Assembly (NCBI GenBank): GCA_934573735.1
Contig: CAKTMC010000012.1
Location: 1-64,000, forward strand
Reading direction: 5' to 3'
Origin: an uncultured Oscillospiraceae bacterium
GTDB lineage: Bacteria; Bacillota; Clostridia; Oscillospirales; Oscillospiraceae
DNA length: 64,000 nucleotides
Both the position numbers and the translations under genes were made by a program. Shown here in pieces: positions 34,467-43,169 of this stretch. Positions within the stretch are counted from its first letter, which is position 1. Each line of letters starts with the position of its first letter. Under the pieces are notes generated by a model. That model saw only the letters and a program-made list of their open reading frames with translations. It made no database searches and was not told where the DNA came from.

Positions 34467-35354
34467 TTAGCATATACTGTCCATAAAAGTAAAGATTTTA
34501 TTTATATTTTCATCGGAATACTCTATCTCCTCGGAGTACATACGGAGATTTTCCTCGTGCTCCCCGGGCGGCGTGACGAAATCGAGCGCCGCGACCATGG
34601 CGGTACTGAGTACGGCAAATCTAATGCTCTCCGGTGCGGAGAAATGGCGATAGACGAAATACGCCGTCAGCCGTTCATAGCGCGGAAAATTCGGTACAGT
34701 AAAGCTCCCGATATCGCGCAGCTTATTAAGCGCGTCTCCCCAGGATGCGTGCAGGCGCTCAAGACCTGAATAAAGCTCCACCCAGCGGCCTATATCAAGA
34801 CTCGGCATATCGGCTCCGCAGAGCTTACAGGCGGCACACATACGCTCATGCAGCGGCATATTCCTGTCAGCGAGTATATTCAGCACCTTCCCGCGCAGGG
34901 CATATATCAGCGTCTCCTCGGGGCTGTCCTCGTCCGCTTCGCCGTCGTCCTCGACGATAAAGTCAAGCGGCTCGACGCTCGAATATAGAAGGCGCACGAC
35001 CTCCTCACAGCAAAGACCGAGTCCGCTCTCCTCGCGACCGCCGCTGAAATTATAAAATCGCGGGTGCTCGGCGCAGATATCGCATAGCGCGTCCTCACCA
35101 AGCCTTAATATCAGGCGGCACAGACCGTCAGCGCGCAGAAATGGGCAGCTCTCGGACTGCGTCATCACAAAATGCGGCTCGGGGCTAAGCTCCATATTGC
35201 GCCGCAGCTCCTCGCCAAGCTCGCCGGGAAGCTCTGAATACAAGTCCGCTGTGTCGCCGTCTATGTCGATTTCCCAGCCAACGCAGCAGCTATGGCGGCA
35301 GCGGGAGGCAATGCAGTGAAAAGCATCGTAAAAATCGGGTTTAATATACTTCAT
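34467..35354 (-). CDS. FliB-like lysine N-methylase (Cys-cluster protein)
   Basis: 295-residue protein of the flagellin lysine-N-methylase (FliB/YkgJ-like) family. The N-terminal signature is FHCIASRCRHSCCVGWEIDID (F-x-C-x6-C-C pattern). More Cys follow in SCPFLRADGLC and ALCDICAEHPRFYNF, which would build a metal or Fe-S site. Known FliB methylates Lys of flagellin using SAM, but no flagellar gene is in the window, and many family members occur in non-motile bacteria. Target unknown. Confidence 0.8.
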   Translation of the reverse strand: MKYIKPDFYDAFHCIASRCRHSCCVGWEIDIDGDTADLYSELPGELGEELRRNMELSPEPHFVMTQSESCPFLRADGLCRLILRLGEDALCDICAEHPRFYNFSGGREESGLGLCCEEVVRLLYSSVEPLDFIVEDDGEADEDSPEETLIYALRGKVLNILADRNMPLHERMCAACKLCGADMPSLDIGRWVELYSGLERLHASWGDALNKLRDIGSFTVPNFPRYERLTAYFVYRHFSAPESIRFAVLSTAMVAALDFVTPPGEHEENLRMYSEEIEYSDENINKIFTFMDSIC

Positions 35355-35382
35355 AATTTATCAAATAGCCTATTCCATAACT

Positions 35383-35408
35383 AATCCCTGCCGGATGCGA
35401 CAGGGATT
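35383..35408 (-). terminator. Weak hairpin after yihY
   Basis: An 8-bp stem (AATCCCTG / CAGGGATT) lies 15 bases beyond the YihY stop on the minus strand. The following bases AGTTATGG give no U run, so termination is doubtful. Confidence 0.4.
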
Positions 35409-35423
35409 TTGATAAAGCAAATA

Positions 35424-36245
35424 TTATTCCGCCTCGCGGCTTTTGACGTTTCGCACCGTGATATTAAAGACAGCGCCGCAGTATATCACAAGACAGCAGG
35501 TATATAGCCAGAACATAAGCAGGATAATTGAGGCAAGCGAGCCATAAACCAGCGGGTACTTCGTCGAGGCGCCGATGAATATCGAGAAAATGACACTCGC
35601 AACGACTGAGGCTACGGTGGAGAGTATCGCGCCGCCGAAGGTGTGATAATTGTCACAGCTGCGCTTAGATATCTCATATATGCCCCAGATTATCACGAAC
35701 ATGATGCCGAAAAGTATGATAAATCGGAGCCAGTTCCATGTTCTGCTTATATCTATAAGCGGCAAAAGCTCGTTAATCTTATTGATTACCCGGTGTCCGG
35801 TGAGCATGACGACGACCGCGAAATAGAGCGCCGCAAGAAACAAAAGCGAAAAAATTATACTGAACAAAAATCCGAACAAGCCCTGAAAGCGCTGACCGCC
35901 CTGCATGTCGCCGATAGAGGCCTGAAGGCTGCGGCAGGCGGCGGAGGCCGAGGTGACCAGTACCGTAAGCCCCGCGACCATCATGGCGTTACTGTTATTT
36001 GAGGCGACGTAGAGCAAAAAGTCCTCAATCGAGCGCGCTGTATCCGGCGCCATAAGCTTTTCCGCAAAGCTCAAAATCCGCATGGCATTAGTATAGCTGT
36101 TGCCCAGCATCGTATAAAGGCAGATTATGAGGGGGAAAATCGTCATGGTCAGGTAATATGACAGCGCGGCGGCAGCCCTCGTTATATGCTTGCCGGAATA
36201 TAATCTTGTAAACTCTTTTACAAAGCTAATGGATTTATTGACCAT
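35424..36245 (-). CDS. YihY/BrkB family membrane protein
   Basis: 273-residue inner-membrane protein with about six helices. Family marks are the N-terminal RAAAALSYYLTMTIFPLIICLY (about 23-44), the central LTVLVTSASAACRSLQASIGDM and the C-terminal YGSLASIILLMFWLYTCCLVIYCGAVFN. Once called ribonuclease BN, the family has no RNase activity and its role is unknown; an envelope or transporter function is assumed. It lies between the ftsZ terminator and the FliB-like gene, and is likely monocistronic. Confidence 0.9.
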   Translation of the reverse strand: MVNKSISFVKEFTRLYSGKHITRAAAALSYYLTMTIFPLIICLYTMLGNSYTNAMRILSFAEKLMAPDTARSIEDFLLYVASNNSNAMMVAGLTVLVTSASAACRSLQASIGDMQGGQRFQGLFGFLFSIIFSLLFLAALYFAVVVMLTGHRVINKINELLPLIDISRTWNWLRFIILFGIMFVIIWGIYEISKRSCDNYHTFGGAILSTVASVVASVIFSIFIGASTKYPLVYGSLASIILLMFWLYTCCLVIYCGAVFNITVRNVKSREAE

Positions 36246-36262
36246 TAAAATCTCTCCGGTAA

Positions 36263-36297
36263 AAACTCCCCCGTCCGATTGGGATGGAGGAGTTTAA
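36263..36297 (-). terminator. Terminator after ftsZ
   Basis: An imperfect stem (AAACTCC...GGAGTTT with a GC-rich inner part) stands 45 bases after the ftsZ stop and runs into TTTTTACC on the minus strand. It closes the dcw cluster. Confidence 0.75.
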
Positions 36298-36341
36298 TAC
36301 GCTGTGCATAAAACACGCGGCAGTTCAAGCGATTTTATAAA

Positions 36342-37499
36342 TCACTTGGAATTAAAAATCTTGAAAATACTGTCAAAAGGATCGTCTGCGGGAGCGGCCT
36401 CGGGCTCTGCCTGAGCTGCGGGAGCGGCGGCTGCCGCCTTCTCGCTTGCGCCGGTGTAAAGTCCCTGCTTCTCGCGGCTTGCCGCGGGGCGAGCTGCGGA
36501 TGCGGAGGGGGCGGCACTTGCTGCGGGAGCGCTGCTGCCCTTAGTCTGCTCAAAGCCGGTGGCAATAACGGTGACGCGGATCTCATCCTGCATGGCGGAG
36601 TCGAAGGTAGCGCCGAAGATGATGTTTGCATCGGGGTGCGCCTTCTCCTGAACGAGGTTTGCGGCGGCTTCGATATCCTCAAGACCCATATCCTCGGAGC
36701 CGGTGATGTTTATGAGCACGCCGTGTGCGCCGTCGATGGAGGTCTCCATCAGGGGGCTTTCGACTGCCATGAGAGCGGCTGCCTCGGCCTTGCCCTTGCC
36801 TGCCGCGTGGCCTACGCCCATATGAGCAAAGCCTGCGCCCTTCATGATGCAGGTGACGTCTGCAAAGTCAAGGTTAATAAAGCCGGTATTCTTGATGAGG
36901 TCGGAGATGCTGGTGACTGCCTGACGAAGAACATCGTCGGCTATCTCAAAGGCGTTTGCCAGAGTAATCTTCTGGTCGGTTGCATACTTGAGACGGTCGT
37001 TCGGGATGATGAGCAGAGAATCGACCTTGCCCAGAAGCTCTTTAATGCCGGCGTTTGCCTGATCCATGCGGCGCTTGCCCTCAAACTTGAAGGGAGTAGT
37101 AACAACGCCGACGGTAAGTATGCCGGTCTCACGCGCGATATCCGCAACTACGGGAGCCGCGCCCGTGCCGGTGCCGCCGCCCATACCGGCGGTGATAAAG
37201 AGCATATCGGCATTCTCAACGGCCTTGGCTATGTTGTTCTTGCTCTCCTCTGCGGAGCTCTTGCCTATCTGAGGGTCGGAGCCTGCGCCCTGACCGTGGG
37301 TCATCTTCTCGCCTATCTGAATTTTCTGATCGGCGTTAGATACGGCCAGCGCCTGCTTGTCCGTATTGACGGCAATAAACTCGACACCCTGCGTGCCGGT
37401 CTTGACCATTCTATTTACGACATTATTGCCGGCGCCGCCGACACCAACAACTTTTAAGGTTACTACATTCTCCGGACCCGTTTCGGCCTTGAAATCCAT
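36342..37499 (-). CDS. ftsZ: Cell division protein FtsZ
   Basis: Tubulin-like GTPase that forms the Z ring. The 385 residues include the GTP-binding loop GMGGGTGTG (105-113), the N-terminal GVGGAGNNVVNRM (19-31) and the T7 synergy region NLDFADV (about 208-214). A low-complexity Ala/Pro linker (about 320-370) leads to an ending DDPFDSIFKIFNSK, which differs from the usual D-I-P-x-F-L peptide that binds FtsA and SepF. No ftsA precedes it. It is last in the dcw cluster, about 130 bases after divIB. Confidence 0.97.
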   Translation of the reverse strand: MDFKAETGPENVVTLKVVGVGGAGNNVVNRMVKTGTQGVEFIAVNTDKQALAVSNADQKIQIGEKMTHGQGAGSDPQIGKSSAEESKNNIAKAVENADMLFITAGMGGGTGTGAAPVVADIARETGILTVGVVTTPFKFEGKRRMDQANAGIKELLGKVDSLLIIPNDRLKYATDQKITLANAFEIADDVLRQAVTSISDLIKNTGFINLDFADVTCIMKGAGFAHMGVGHAAGKGKAEAAALMAVESPLMETSIDGAHGVLINITGSEDMGLEDIEAAANLVQEKAHPDANIIFGATFDSAMQDEIRVTVIATGFEQTKGSSAPAASAAPSASAARPAASREKQGLYTGASEKAAAAAPAAQAEPEAAPADDPFDSIFKIFNSK

Positions 37500-37628
37500 A
37501 GCTCTTGCCTCCCTGTATTATTTACATCACTTTCTGTGAAATATATCTTAGCTTGGTATAGCTTATAATATTACATTTTCTTCGTTCGGTCAATATCTTT
37601 TTTAAATTTTTTGTAAGCGTTTTGTAAA

Positions 37629-38411
37629 TTAGTTCGGGCTAAAGTGCGCGGAGCTTGTATCTGACAGGTTTATTATGCCCACGTCGCCCGCTTTTAGCTG
37701 CTCCATGACCGAAACGAACATACCGAACTTATACTCGACCTCGGAATATGAGCCGAGAATGACGCTGTATTTCCCGCCGTATGAGAACTTGACGGACTTG
37801 ATATCGGAGAAATCTATGCGCGTTACGCTTGAGGCAAGACCGCGCTCGGAAAGCTGATAGAGTATCTCCGCAAGATATTCTACCGGCGCTGTGCTGCCGT
37901 CCCCGGTTGTAAGCTGCTCTCCGATCAGAAGTGTACCGGGGTCAAAACCGACTACCGGGATGAGCATATCCTGCTCGCCCTCCGCCGCCTTGCCGAGCAC
38001 CTTGCAGTTATGGTCTATCGTCCATTCCTCGTCTCCGACGACGATATAAGCCATTGCCTTGCTCTCGGTGACGGTAATGGTGATTTTATCCGGGAGGCTT
38101 CGCGTAATGGAAACCTCCTCGATATACGGCAGCTTTGCAAGCGCGCGGCTGACTGCGGCGATACGGTCATAGAAAAAGAGGTTATCACCGTCCTCGATGT
38201 CTATCGCCTTTATTATCTCCGCGTCCGTATAGTGCTCGTTGCCCTCGACGCGGATATCATGAACGCGAAACAGCACGCTCATGACGAAAATCGCGGCGAT
38301 AACGACAAGGACAAAGCCGATAAGAGCGTTTACGCTGCTGCGCTTGCGCGCTGCCCTATACTCGCCGTGCTTACTCTCCGGCGGCTGCTGTGAATGAAGG
38401 CTATGTGCCAT
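37629..38411 (-). CDS. divIB: Cell division protein DivIB/FtsQ
   Basis: 260-residue bitopic division protein. A basic cytoplasmic N-terminus is followed by one membrane helix (about 27-48) and a POTRA domain (HDIRVEGNEHYTDAEIIKAI, about 51-70, to ITVTESKAMAY near 117), then the FtsQ beta domain. It binds FtsL and the PBP to place septal peptidoglycan synthesis. Position between murA and ftsZ is the standard dcw order. Confidence 0.92.
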   Translation of the reverse strand: MAHSLHSQQPPESKHGEYRAARKRSSVNALIGFVLVVIAAIFVMSVLFRVHDIRVEGNEHYTDAEIIKAIDIEDGDNLFFYDRIAAVSRALAKLPYIEEVSITRSLPDKITITVTESKAMAYIVVGDEEWTIDHNCKVLGKAAEGEQDMLIPVVGFDPGTLLIGEQLTTGDGSTAPVEYLAEILYQLSERGLASSVTRIDFSDIKSVKFSYGGKYSVILGSYSEVEYKFGMFVSVMEQLKAGDVGIINLSDTSSAHFSPN

Positions 38412-38443
38412 ATATCATGTTCCTTTCGGATGTGAAAATTTAT

Positions 38444-39694
38444 CTATTCAAGATTTACGTCCGCGCCGAGGCTGCGGAGCTTGCGGTCAAGGCGCTCATA
38501 GCCGCGCGTCACGTGCCCGTCGTCGCATACGACCGTCTCGCCCTCCGCGCACATTCCCGCGATTATCATTGCGGCCCCGCCGCGCAGGTCGGTCGCGTTC
38601 AAGGTCGTGCCGTGAAGCCTCTCAACGCCCCATATCTCCGCCTGTCTGCCAGATACCGTGATATCAGCGCCGAGCCGGCGAAGCTCCGCTGCCTGACGGA
38701 AGCGGTTTTCAAATATGTTCTCGGTGATAAGCGTCCTGCCCTCCGCCTTGAGGAGCGCCGCCATGAGCACGGGCTGTGCGTCGGTCGGAAAGCCGGGATA
38801 TGGCGCGGTGGAGATATCGCCCACTGCCTTGAGCTTTCCGTCGGAAATGATGCGCACGGCGCGCTTATTTGATATTATATCACATCCTGATTGATTTAGG
38901 AAGTAGAGAACGGTAGAAAAATGCGCGGGATTTACGCCGCGAAGCTCCACATCCCCGCCGCAGGCGGCAGCGGCGCAGGCAAGCGTCGAGGCCACTATTC
39001 TGTCCGGCATTATTCTAAAGCTTATCTGCGTCTCCGGCTCCATGGAGCGAATATGTATATCCCCGGTACCCGCGCCGTTTATATCAGCGCCCAAGAGATT
39101 GAGATAATCCTGTAGGGCGATAATCTCAGGCTCGCGTGCCGCGCCGTGGAGCACTGTCTCCCCTTTTGCGGCGCAGGCGGCAAGCATGGTGTTCTCCGTA
39201 GCGCCGACACTCGGGAAGGGCAGAAAAATCTCCGCGCCGCGCAGGGCTTTTGCCCTACAGTATATCTCGCGCCCGTCCTCCTTGATTTCCGCGCCGAGAC
39301 TGCGCAGAGCGGCAAGATGGAGGTCGATGGGGCGCTTACCGAGCTGGCAGCCGCCGGGCAGAGACATTCTCGCCTCACCGCAGCGCGCCAGCAGCGCCCC
39401 CATGAAGATAACGGAGGAGCGCATCTCCTCCATGAGACTGTGCGGCACGGCGCAGTATGAAAGCTGACTTGAGTCTATGTACACCTCGCCGCCGCGCTGC
39501 TCGGCGGTGCAGCCGAGATGACGAACTATGCGCAGTGCCGCGTCAACGTCGCGCAGCTGCGGAACGTTGAGCAGCTCAGAGCCCGCCGGTGCGACGAGCG
39601 AGGCCGCGATAATCGGCAGCGTTGCATTTTTTGAGCCCTGAACAAAGCAGGCTCCGTCCAGCCGGCGTCCGCCGCCTATGCGCCATATATCCAA
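38444..39694 (-). CDS. murA: UDP-N-acetylglucosamine 1-carboxyvinyltransferase MurA
   Basis: First committed step of peptidoglycan synthesis: transfers enolpyruvate from PEP to UDP-GlcNAc. The 416 residues are standard. C116 in S-L-P-G-G-C-Q-L-G-K-R-P is the catalytic, fosfomycin-reactive Cys. SKNATLPIIAASLVAPAG (about 21-38) is the usual N-terminal signature. The start is a TTG at 39694. Its only plausible ribosome site (GGGGGTG, 39702-39708) lies in the 3' arm of a strong hairpin, so initiation may be controlled. Confidence 0.95.
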   Translation of the reverse strand: MDIWRIGGGRRLDGACFVQGSKNATLPIIAASLVAPAGSELLNVPQLRDVDAALRIVRHLGCTAEQRGGEVYIDSSQLSYCAVPHSLMEEMRSSVIFMGALLARCGEARMSLPGGCQLGKRPIDLHLAALRSLGAEIKEDGREIYCRAKALRGAEIFLPFPSVGATENTMLAACAAKGETVLHGAAREPEIIALQDYLNLLGADINGAGTGDIHIRSMEPETQISFRIMPDRIVASTLACAAAACGGDVELRGVNPAHFSTVLYFLNQSGCDIISNKRAVRIISDGKLKAVGDISTAPYPGFPTDAQPVLMAALLKAEGRTLITENIFENRFRQAAELRRLGADITVSGRQAEIWGVERLHGTTLNATDLRGGAAMIIAGMCAEGETVVCDDGHVTRGYERLDRKLRSLGADVNLE

Positions 39695-39703
39695 AATAAA
39701 ACA

Positions 39704-39741
39704 CCCCCGCGCATGATTTATGCCATACTATGCGGCGGGGG
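39704..39741 (-). terminator. Intra-operon hairpin between murG and murA
   Basis: On the minus strand a GC-rich 11-bp stem (CCCCCGC...GCGGGGG, one bulge) is followed by TGTTTTATTTTG, so it resembles an intrinsic terminator. The 3' arm contains the G run that would serve as the murA Shine-Dalgarno sequence. It could reduce readthrough, block translation, or both. Confidence 0.72.
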
Positions 39742-39769
39742 CTTATTATGTGATTTGGCCGTTTGCGCC

Positions 39770-40897
39770 TCAGTGCTTTTCGTGAATCATGTCGAGGATG
39801 ATGCCGCATATCCTGTCAGCCGCGTCATTGACCGCGAGGGAGGCCATGGCCTCGGACATCTCCTCAAGCGCGTTTTCGTCATGCAAAAGCTCCCTCACGC
39901 ACTCAAGCAGAGTTTCCGCCTCAAACTCGCCCTCAAGGAAGACTCTTGCTCCGCCTGCGCGCTCAAGAACGCGGGCATTCTTCTCCTGATGGTTGTTCGT
40001 AACGTTCGGCGATGGGACGAGAATGACAGGCTTGCCCATATAAGTAAGCTCGGAGAGCGTCGAGGCGCCGGCACGGCACATGATGAGATCCGCCGCCGCC
40101 ATGACCCTCGGCATATCGAATATATACTCGCGTATGTCTACGCCGTATGCCGCACAGTCCGGCGCAGTCTCGCCGATTTTCTGCATGAAGTCCTTATAGT
40201 ACATACTGCCGACGGAGTGGATGAGCCTGAATTCGCCGAGTCCGCGCAGCATGGGGATGAGCCTTGCCATCGTGTTATTCATATGAGCCGCGCCGAGCGA
40301 GCCCCAGACGGAGACGACAAGCGGCTTATCCGCAGGAAGTCCCAGCTCCTTCTTGGCGGAGTCCTTGGTATAGCAGGCAAATTCGCCGCGCACGGGCGTA
40401 CCGGTGACGACGACGCGCTCGGGATGCTTATAATATTTCCTGCTCTCCTCAAAGCCGAGCATGATGCGATTGACATGCTCCGACAAAAGCTTTGTCGTAA
40501 GTCCGGGGACGGCGTTGCTCTCGTGTACGGCGGTCGGAATGTGAAGCTCTGAGGCCGCCATAAGCACGGGATAGCATACATAGCCGCCGGTTCCGATAAC
40601 TGCGTCGGGCTTATAGCTCTTGATAATCTTCTTTGCCTCATGCGTGGAGACGGCAACATTTTTAAGCGTCTCCAGATTATGCATCATGGCGCTAATGCTG
40701 TGCCCGCGGCTGATATTTGTGATTTTAAGCGGCTTTATCTCGTAGCCCTCGCGGGGAACGAGCTCCATTTCCATATTTCCCTCAGCGCCGATAAAAAGTA
40801 TCTCGCAGTCGGGCATGAGCTCGCGCAGGCGACCCGCTATCGCAAGCGCAGGATTTATATGACCGGCAGTACCGCCGCAGGTAAATATGAATTTCAT
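39770..40897 (-). CDS. murG: Lipid II synthase MurG
   Basis: GT28 glycosyltransferase that adds GlcNAc to lipid I at the cytoplasmic face. The 375 residues have the N-terminal GGTAGHINPALAIA loop (about 8-21) and the C-terminal UDP-binding region MCRAGASTLSELTYMGKPVILVPSP (about 270-294). It follows ftsW by 24 bases in the dcw cluster. Confidence 0.96.
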   Translation of the reverse strand: MKFIFTCGGTAGHINPALAIAGRLRELMPDCEILFIGAEGNMEMELVPREGYEIKPLKITNISRGHSISAMMHNLETLKNVAVSTHEAKKIIKSYKPDAVIGTGGYVCYPVLMAASELHIPTAVHESNAVPGLTTKLLSEHVNRIMLGFEESRKYYKHPERVVVTGTPVRGEFACYTKDSAKKELGLPADKPLVVSVWGSLGAAHMNNTMARLIPMLRGLGEFRLIHSVGSMYYKDFMQKIGETAPDCAAYGVDIREYIFDMPRVMAAADLIMCRAGASTLSELTYMGKPVILVPSPNVTNNHQEKNARVLERAGGARVFLEGEFEAETLLECVRELLHDENALEEMSEAMASLAVNDAADRICGIILDMIHEKH

Positions 40898-40921
40898 ATG
40901 TACACGTCCCTTCGGATTTAT

Positions 40922-42079
40922 CTATTTTTCTATTATATCGCGTGACGCGCTGAGAATTATCCCCATCTCGCCGAGCTGAATAAGCAGCGCCGTTCCCCCA
41001 TAGCTGAAAAAGGGCAGAGATATGCCGGTACAGGGCACAAGATTTGTCACGACCGCGACATTGAGAAAGACCTGTATTGCAAGCAGCGTCGTGACCCCGG
41101 CAACAACGAGGAAATTAAACCTGTCACGGCAATGCAGCGCTATCCAGTAGCCGCGCAAAATCAGCATCGCAAACAGAATGAGTATAAGCGCCGCTCCGAT
41201 GAAGCCCAGCTCCTCGCATACGACGGAGAATATAAAGTCGTTATGCTCCTCGGGAAGATAGAGATATTTCTGACGACTCATGCCGAGTCCGAGTCCGCTG
41301 AGTCCGCCCGAACCAATGGTGTACAGCGACTGCACTATCTGATAGCCCTCATCGGAGGAGCTTGAAAATGGGTCGCGCCATGTATTTATGCGCCCGGAGG
41401 CGTATGGAAATAAGGTAAGCAATATGCCTATGCCCGCCGCCGCGATGCCGCCCGCGCCTGCAAACCAGCCGAGCCTTACGCCGCCCAAAAACATCATAAC
41501 GCCGCCGACAGCGACAATGATAATTGACGCGGAGAAGTGCGGCTCGAGAATGAGCAGTCCGACGACAAGCCCCAAAATCGCGGCAAAGGGGAGAATTCCG
41601 TATCTGAAGCTCCCCATTCTGCCGCGCATACGGCATATGAGGCTTGAAAAGCAGAGTATCACGCCGATTTTCGCAAGCTCCGAGGGCTGAAGCGTAAGTC
41701 CGCCGACTCCGAGCCAGCGGCGCGAGCCGTTTGCCTTCACACCGACTATCGGCACGAGGGCAAGCAGTATTAGAGTCATCGCCATGAAGTGCCATGCGTA
41801 GCGGCGATAAAAGCCCATGGGAAGCCTTGAGCAGAGTATCATAAGCGCCGTGCCGATAAGCGCAAATAAAAGCTGACGGATAAAGTAATAGGCGGCGTTC
41901 CCGCCGGTTATCCTGCCGGGGTCATAATACGCGCGGGCAAAGCTCGACGAGAGCACCATGACGACGCCGATGGTCAAAAGCAGCATCACCAGAATAAAAA
42001 ACGTGCCGTCAAGGCTTCCGCGCTTCTTCGCTCCGGCATCAAGTGAAAAGTCGGCGAGGCGGGCATTGTCATAGCGCAT
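40922..42079 (-). CDS. ftsW: SEDS glycosyltransferase FtsW
   Basis: 385-residue polytopic protein of the SEDS family (about ten helices), the septal peptidoglycan polymerase that works with the class B PBP. Marks: LQPSELAKIGVILCFSSLI (about 131-149), PHFSASIIIVAVGG and PCTGISLPFFSYGGTALLIQLGEMGIIL near the end, the classic FtsW/RodA signature. The dcw location favours FtsW over RodA or SpoVE. It lies between mraY and murG, where murD would normally stand before it. Confidence 0.94.
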   Translation of the reverse strand: MRYDNARLADFSLDAGAKKRGSLDGTFFILVMLLLTIGVVMVLSSSFARAYYDPGRITGGNAAYYFIRQLLFALIGTALMILCSRLPMGFYRRYAWHFMAMTLILLALVPIVGVKANGSRRWLGVGGLTLQPSELAKIGVILCFSSLICRMRGRMGSFRYGILPFAAILGLVVGLLILEPHFSASIIIVAVGGVMMFLGGVRLGWFAGAGGIAAAGIGILLTLFPYASGRINTWRDPFSSSSDEGYQIVQSLYTIGSGGLSGLGLGMSRQKYLYLPEEHNDFIFSVVCEELGFIGAALILILFAMLILRGYWIALHCRDRFNFLVVAGVTTLLAIQVFLNVAVVTNLVPCTGISLPFFSYGGTALLIQLGEMGIILSASRDIIEK

Positions 42080-42110
42080 TTTCCCACCTCCCCGACTTAT
42101 TTATCAAGCA

Positions 42111-43124
42111 TTACAGGGCGTAACGCTGGAACACCCCAATAAATGATATGACAGCAAAGGTCAGAGATATGCTTGTGAAGAGCAAAAATAATTCCTTTTC
42201 GCTCCACTTTTTGCCCGTCCAGCCGCCCATTTCAAGATGGTGGTGGAAGGGAGCCATTTTGAATACGCGCTTACCGTGACTGAGCTTGTAGTAGCCGACC
42301 TGAATAATGTCGGAAAGCGTCTCGATGATGTAGATTATGCCGAGGGTTATGAGAATGAGCGGCATATCATAGGCAAAGGCCATTGCCGCAATCGCTCCGC
42401 CGAGAAACAGGGAGCCGGTATCGCCCATGAAGACCTTTGCGGGATTAAAGTTATACATCAAAAAGCCGATGAGTCCGCCCGCAAGAGCGGCGGCGAATAT
42501 GCCGAGTTCCAGAAAGGTCTCGCCCCATGCGATGGTGACGCAGACGAAGAACAGGCAAACGGGCACGGAGGTGCCGCTTGCAAGCCCGTCCACGCCGTCC
42601 GTAATATTCACGGCGTTAACGGTGCCGACAATGACGAAGGCGGCAAAGACGAAGTAAAGCCACTCCGGCATGGGTACGGTTTTATTGAAAAAGGGAATAT
42701 AGAGATTGGGCTGAGTGTAGCCTATACGGCGCATGGCCATAAGGAAAACCAGCGCCGCCGCAAGCTGGAGCATAAACTTCATCCCGGCAGTCAGACCGAG
42801 GTTCTGTTTTTTCTTGAGCTTTTCCCAGTCGTCCAAAAAGCCGATGCAGCCGAAAACAAGCGCAAAGACAAGCACAAAAATGTGTACCCAGTTGCCCTTT
42901 ATCAAGGACGGAAAGCCGATAGTGAGGCAAACGAAGACAACGGCGAGTATAAACATGACTCCGCCCATGGTCGGCGTTCCGCTCTTTGACATATGCCATG
43001 TGGGGCCGTTTGCCTTTATCTCCTGACCCGCCTTCTGCTTACGCAGCCAGGGAATATAGTATTTCCCGAACGCGGTCGCAAACAGGAAGGCAAGTATAAA
43101 TGCGCTTATCAGCTTTATCGTCAT
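42111..43124 (-). CDS. mraY: Phospho-MurNAc-pentapeptide translocase MraY
   Basis: 337-residue integral membrane transferase that makes lipid I from UDP-MurNAc-pentapeptide and undecaprenyl phosphate. Conserved features are KAGQEIKANGPTWHMSKSGTPTMGG (about 31-55), NAVNITDGVDGLASGTS (about 171-187) and the MAPFHHHLEMGGW region (about 288-300) with three His. Ten hydrophobic segments are visible. It follows murE by 45 bases; murF, usual between them, is absent. Confidence 0.96.
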   Translation of the reverse strand: MTIKLISAFILAFLFATAFGKYYIPWLRKQKAGQEIKANGPTWHMSKSGTPTMGGVMFILAVVFVCLTIGFPSLIKGNWVHIFVLVFALVFGCIGFLDDWEKLKKKQNLGLTAGMKFMLQLAAALVFLMAMRRIGYTQPNLYIPFFNKTVPMPEWLYFVFAAFVIVGTVNAVNITDGVDGLASGTSVPVCLFFVCVTIAWGETFLELGIFAAALAGGLIGFLMYNFNPAKVFMGDTGSLFLGGAIAAMAFAYDMPLILITLGIIYIIETLSDIIQVGYYKLSHGKRVFKMAPFHHHLEMGGWTGKKWSEKELFLLFTSISLTFAVISFIGVFQRYAL

Positions 43125-43169
43125 ATTTATATCCTCTTTCGTTTGAACTTACAGTAATGCGCGGCAAAA

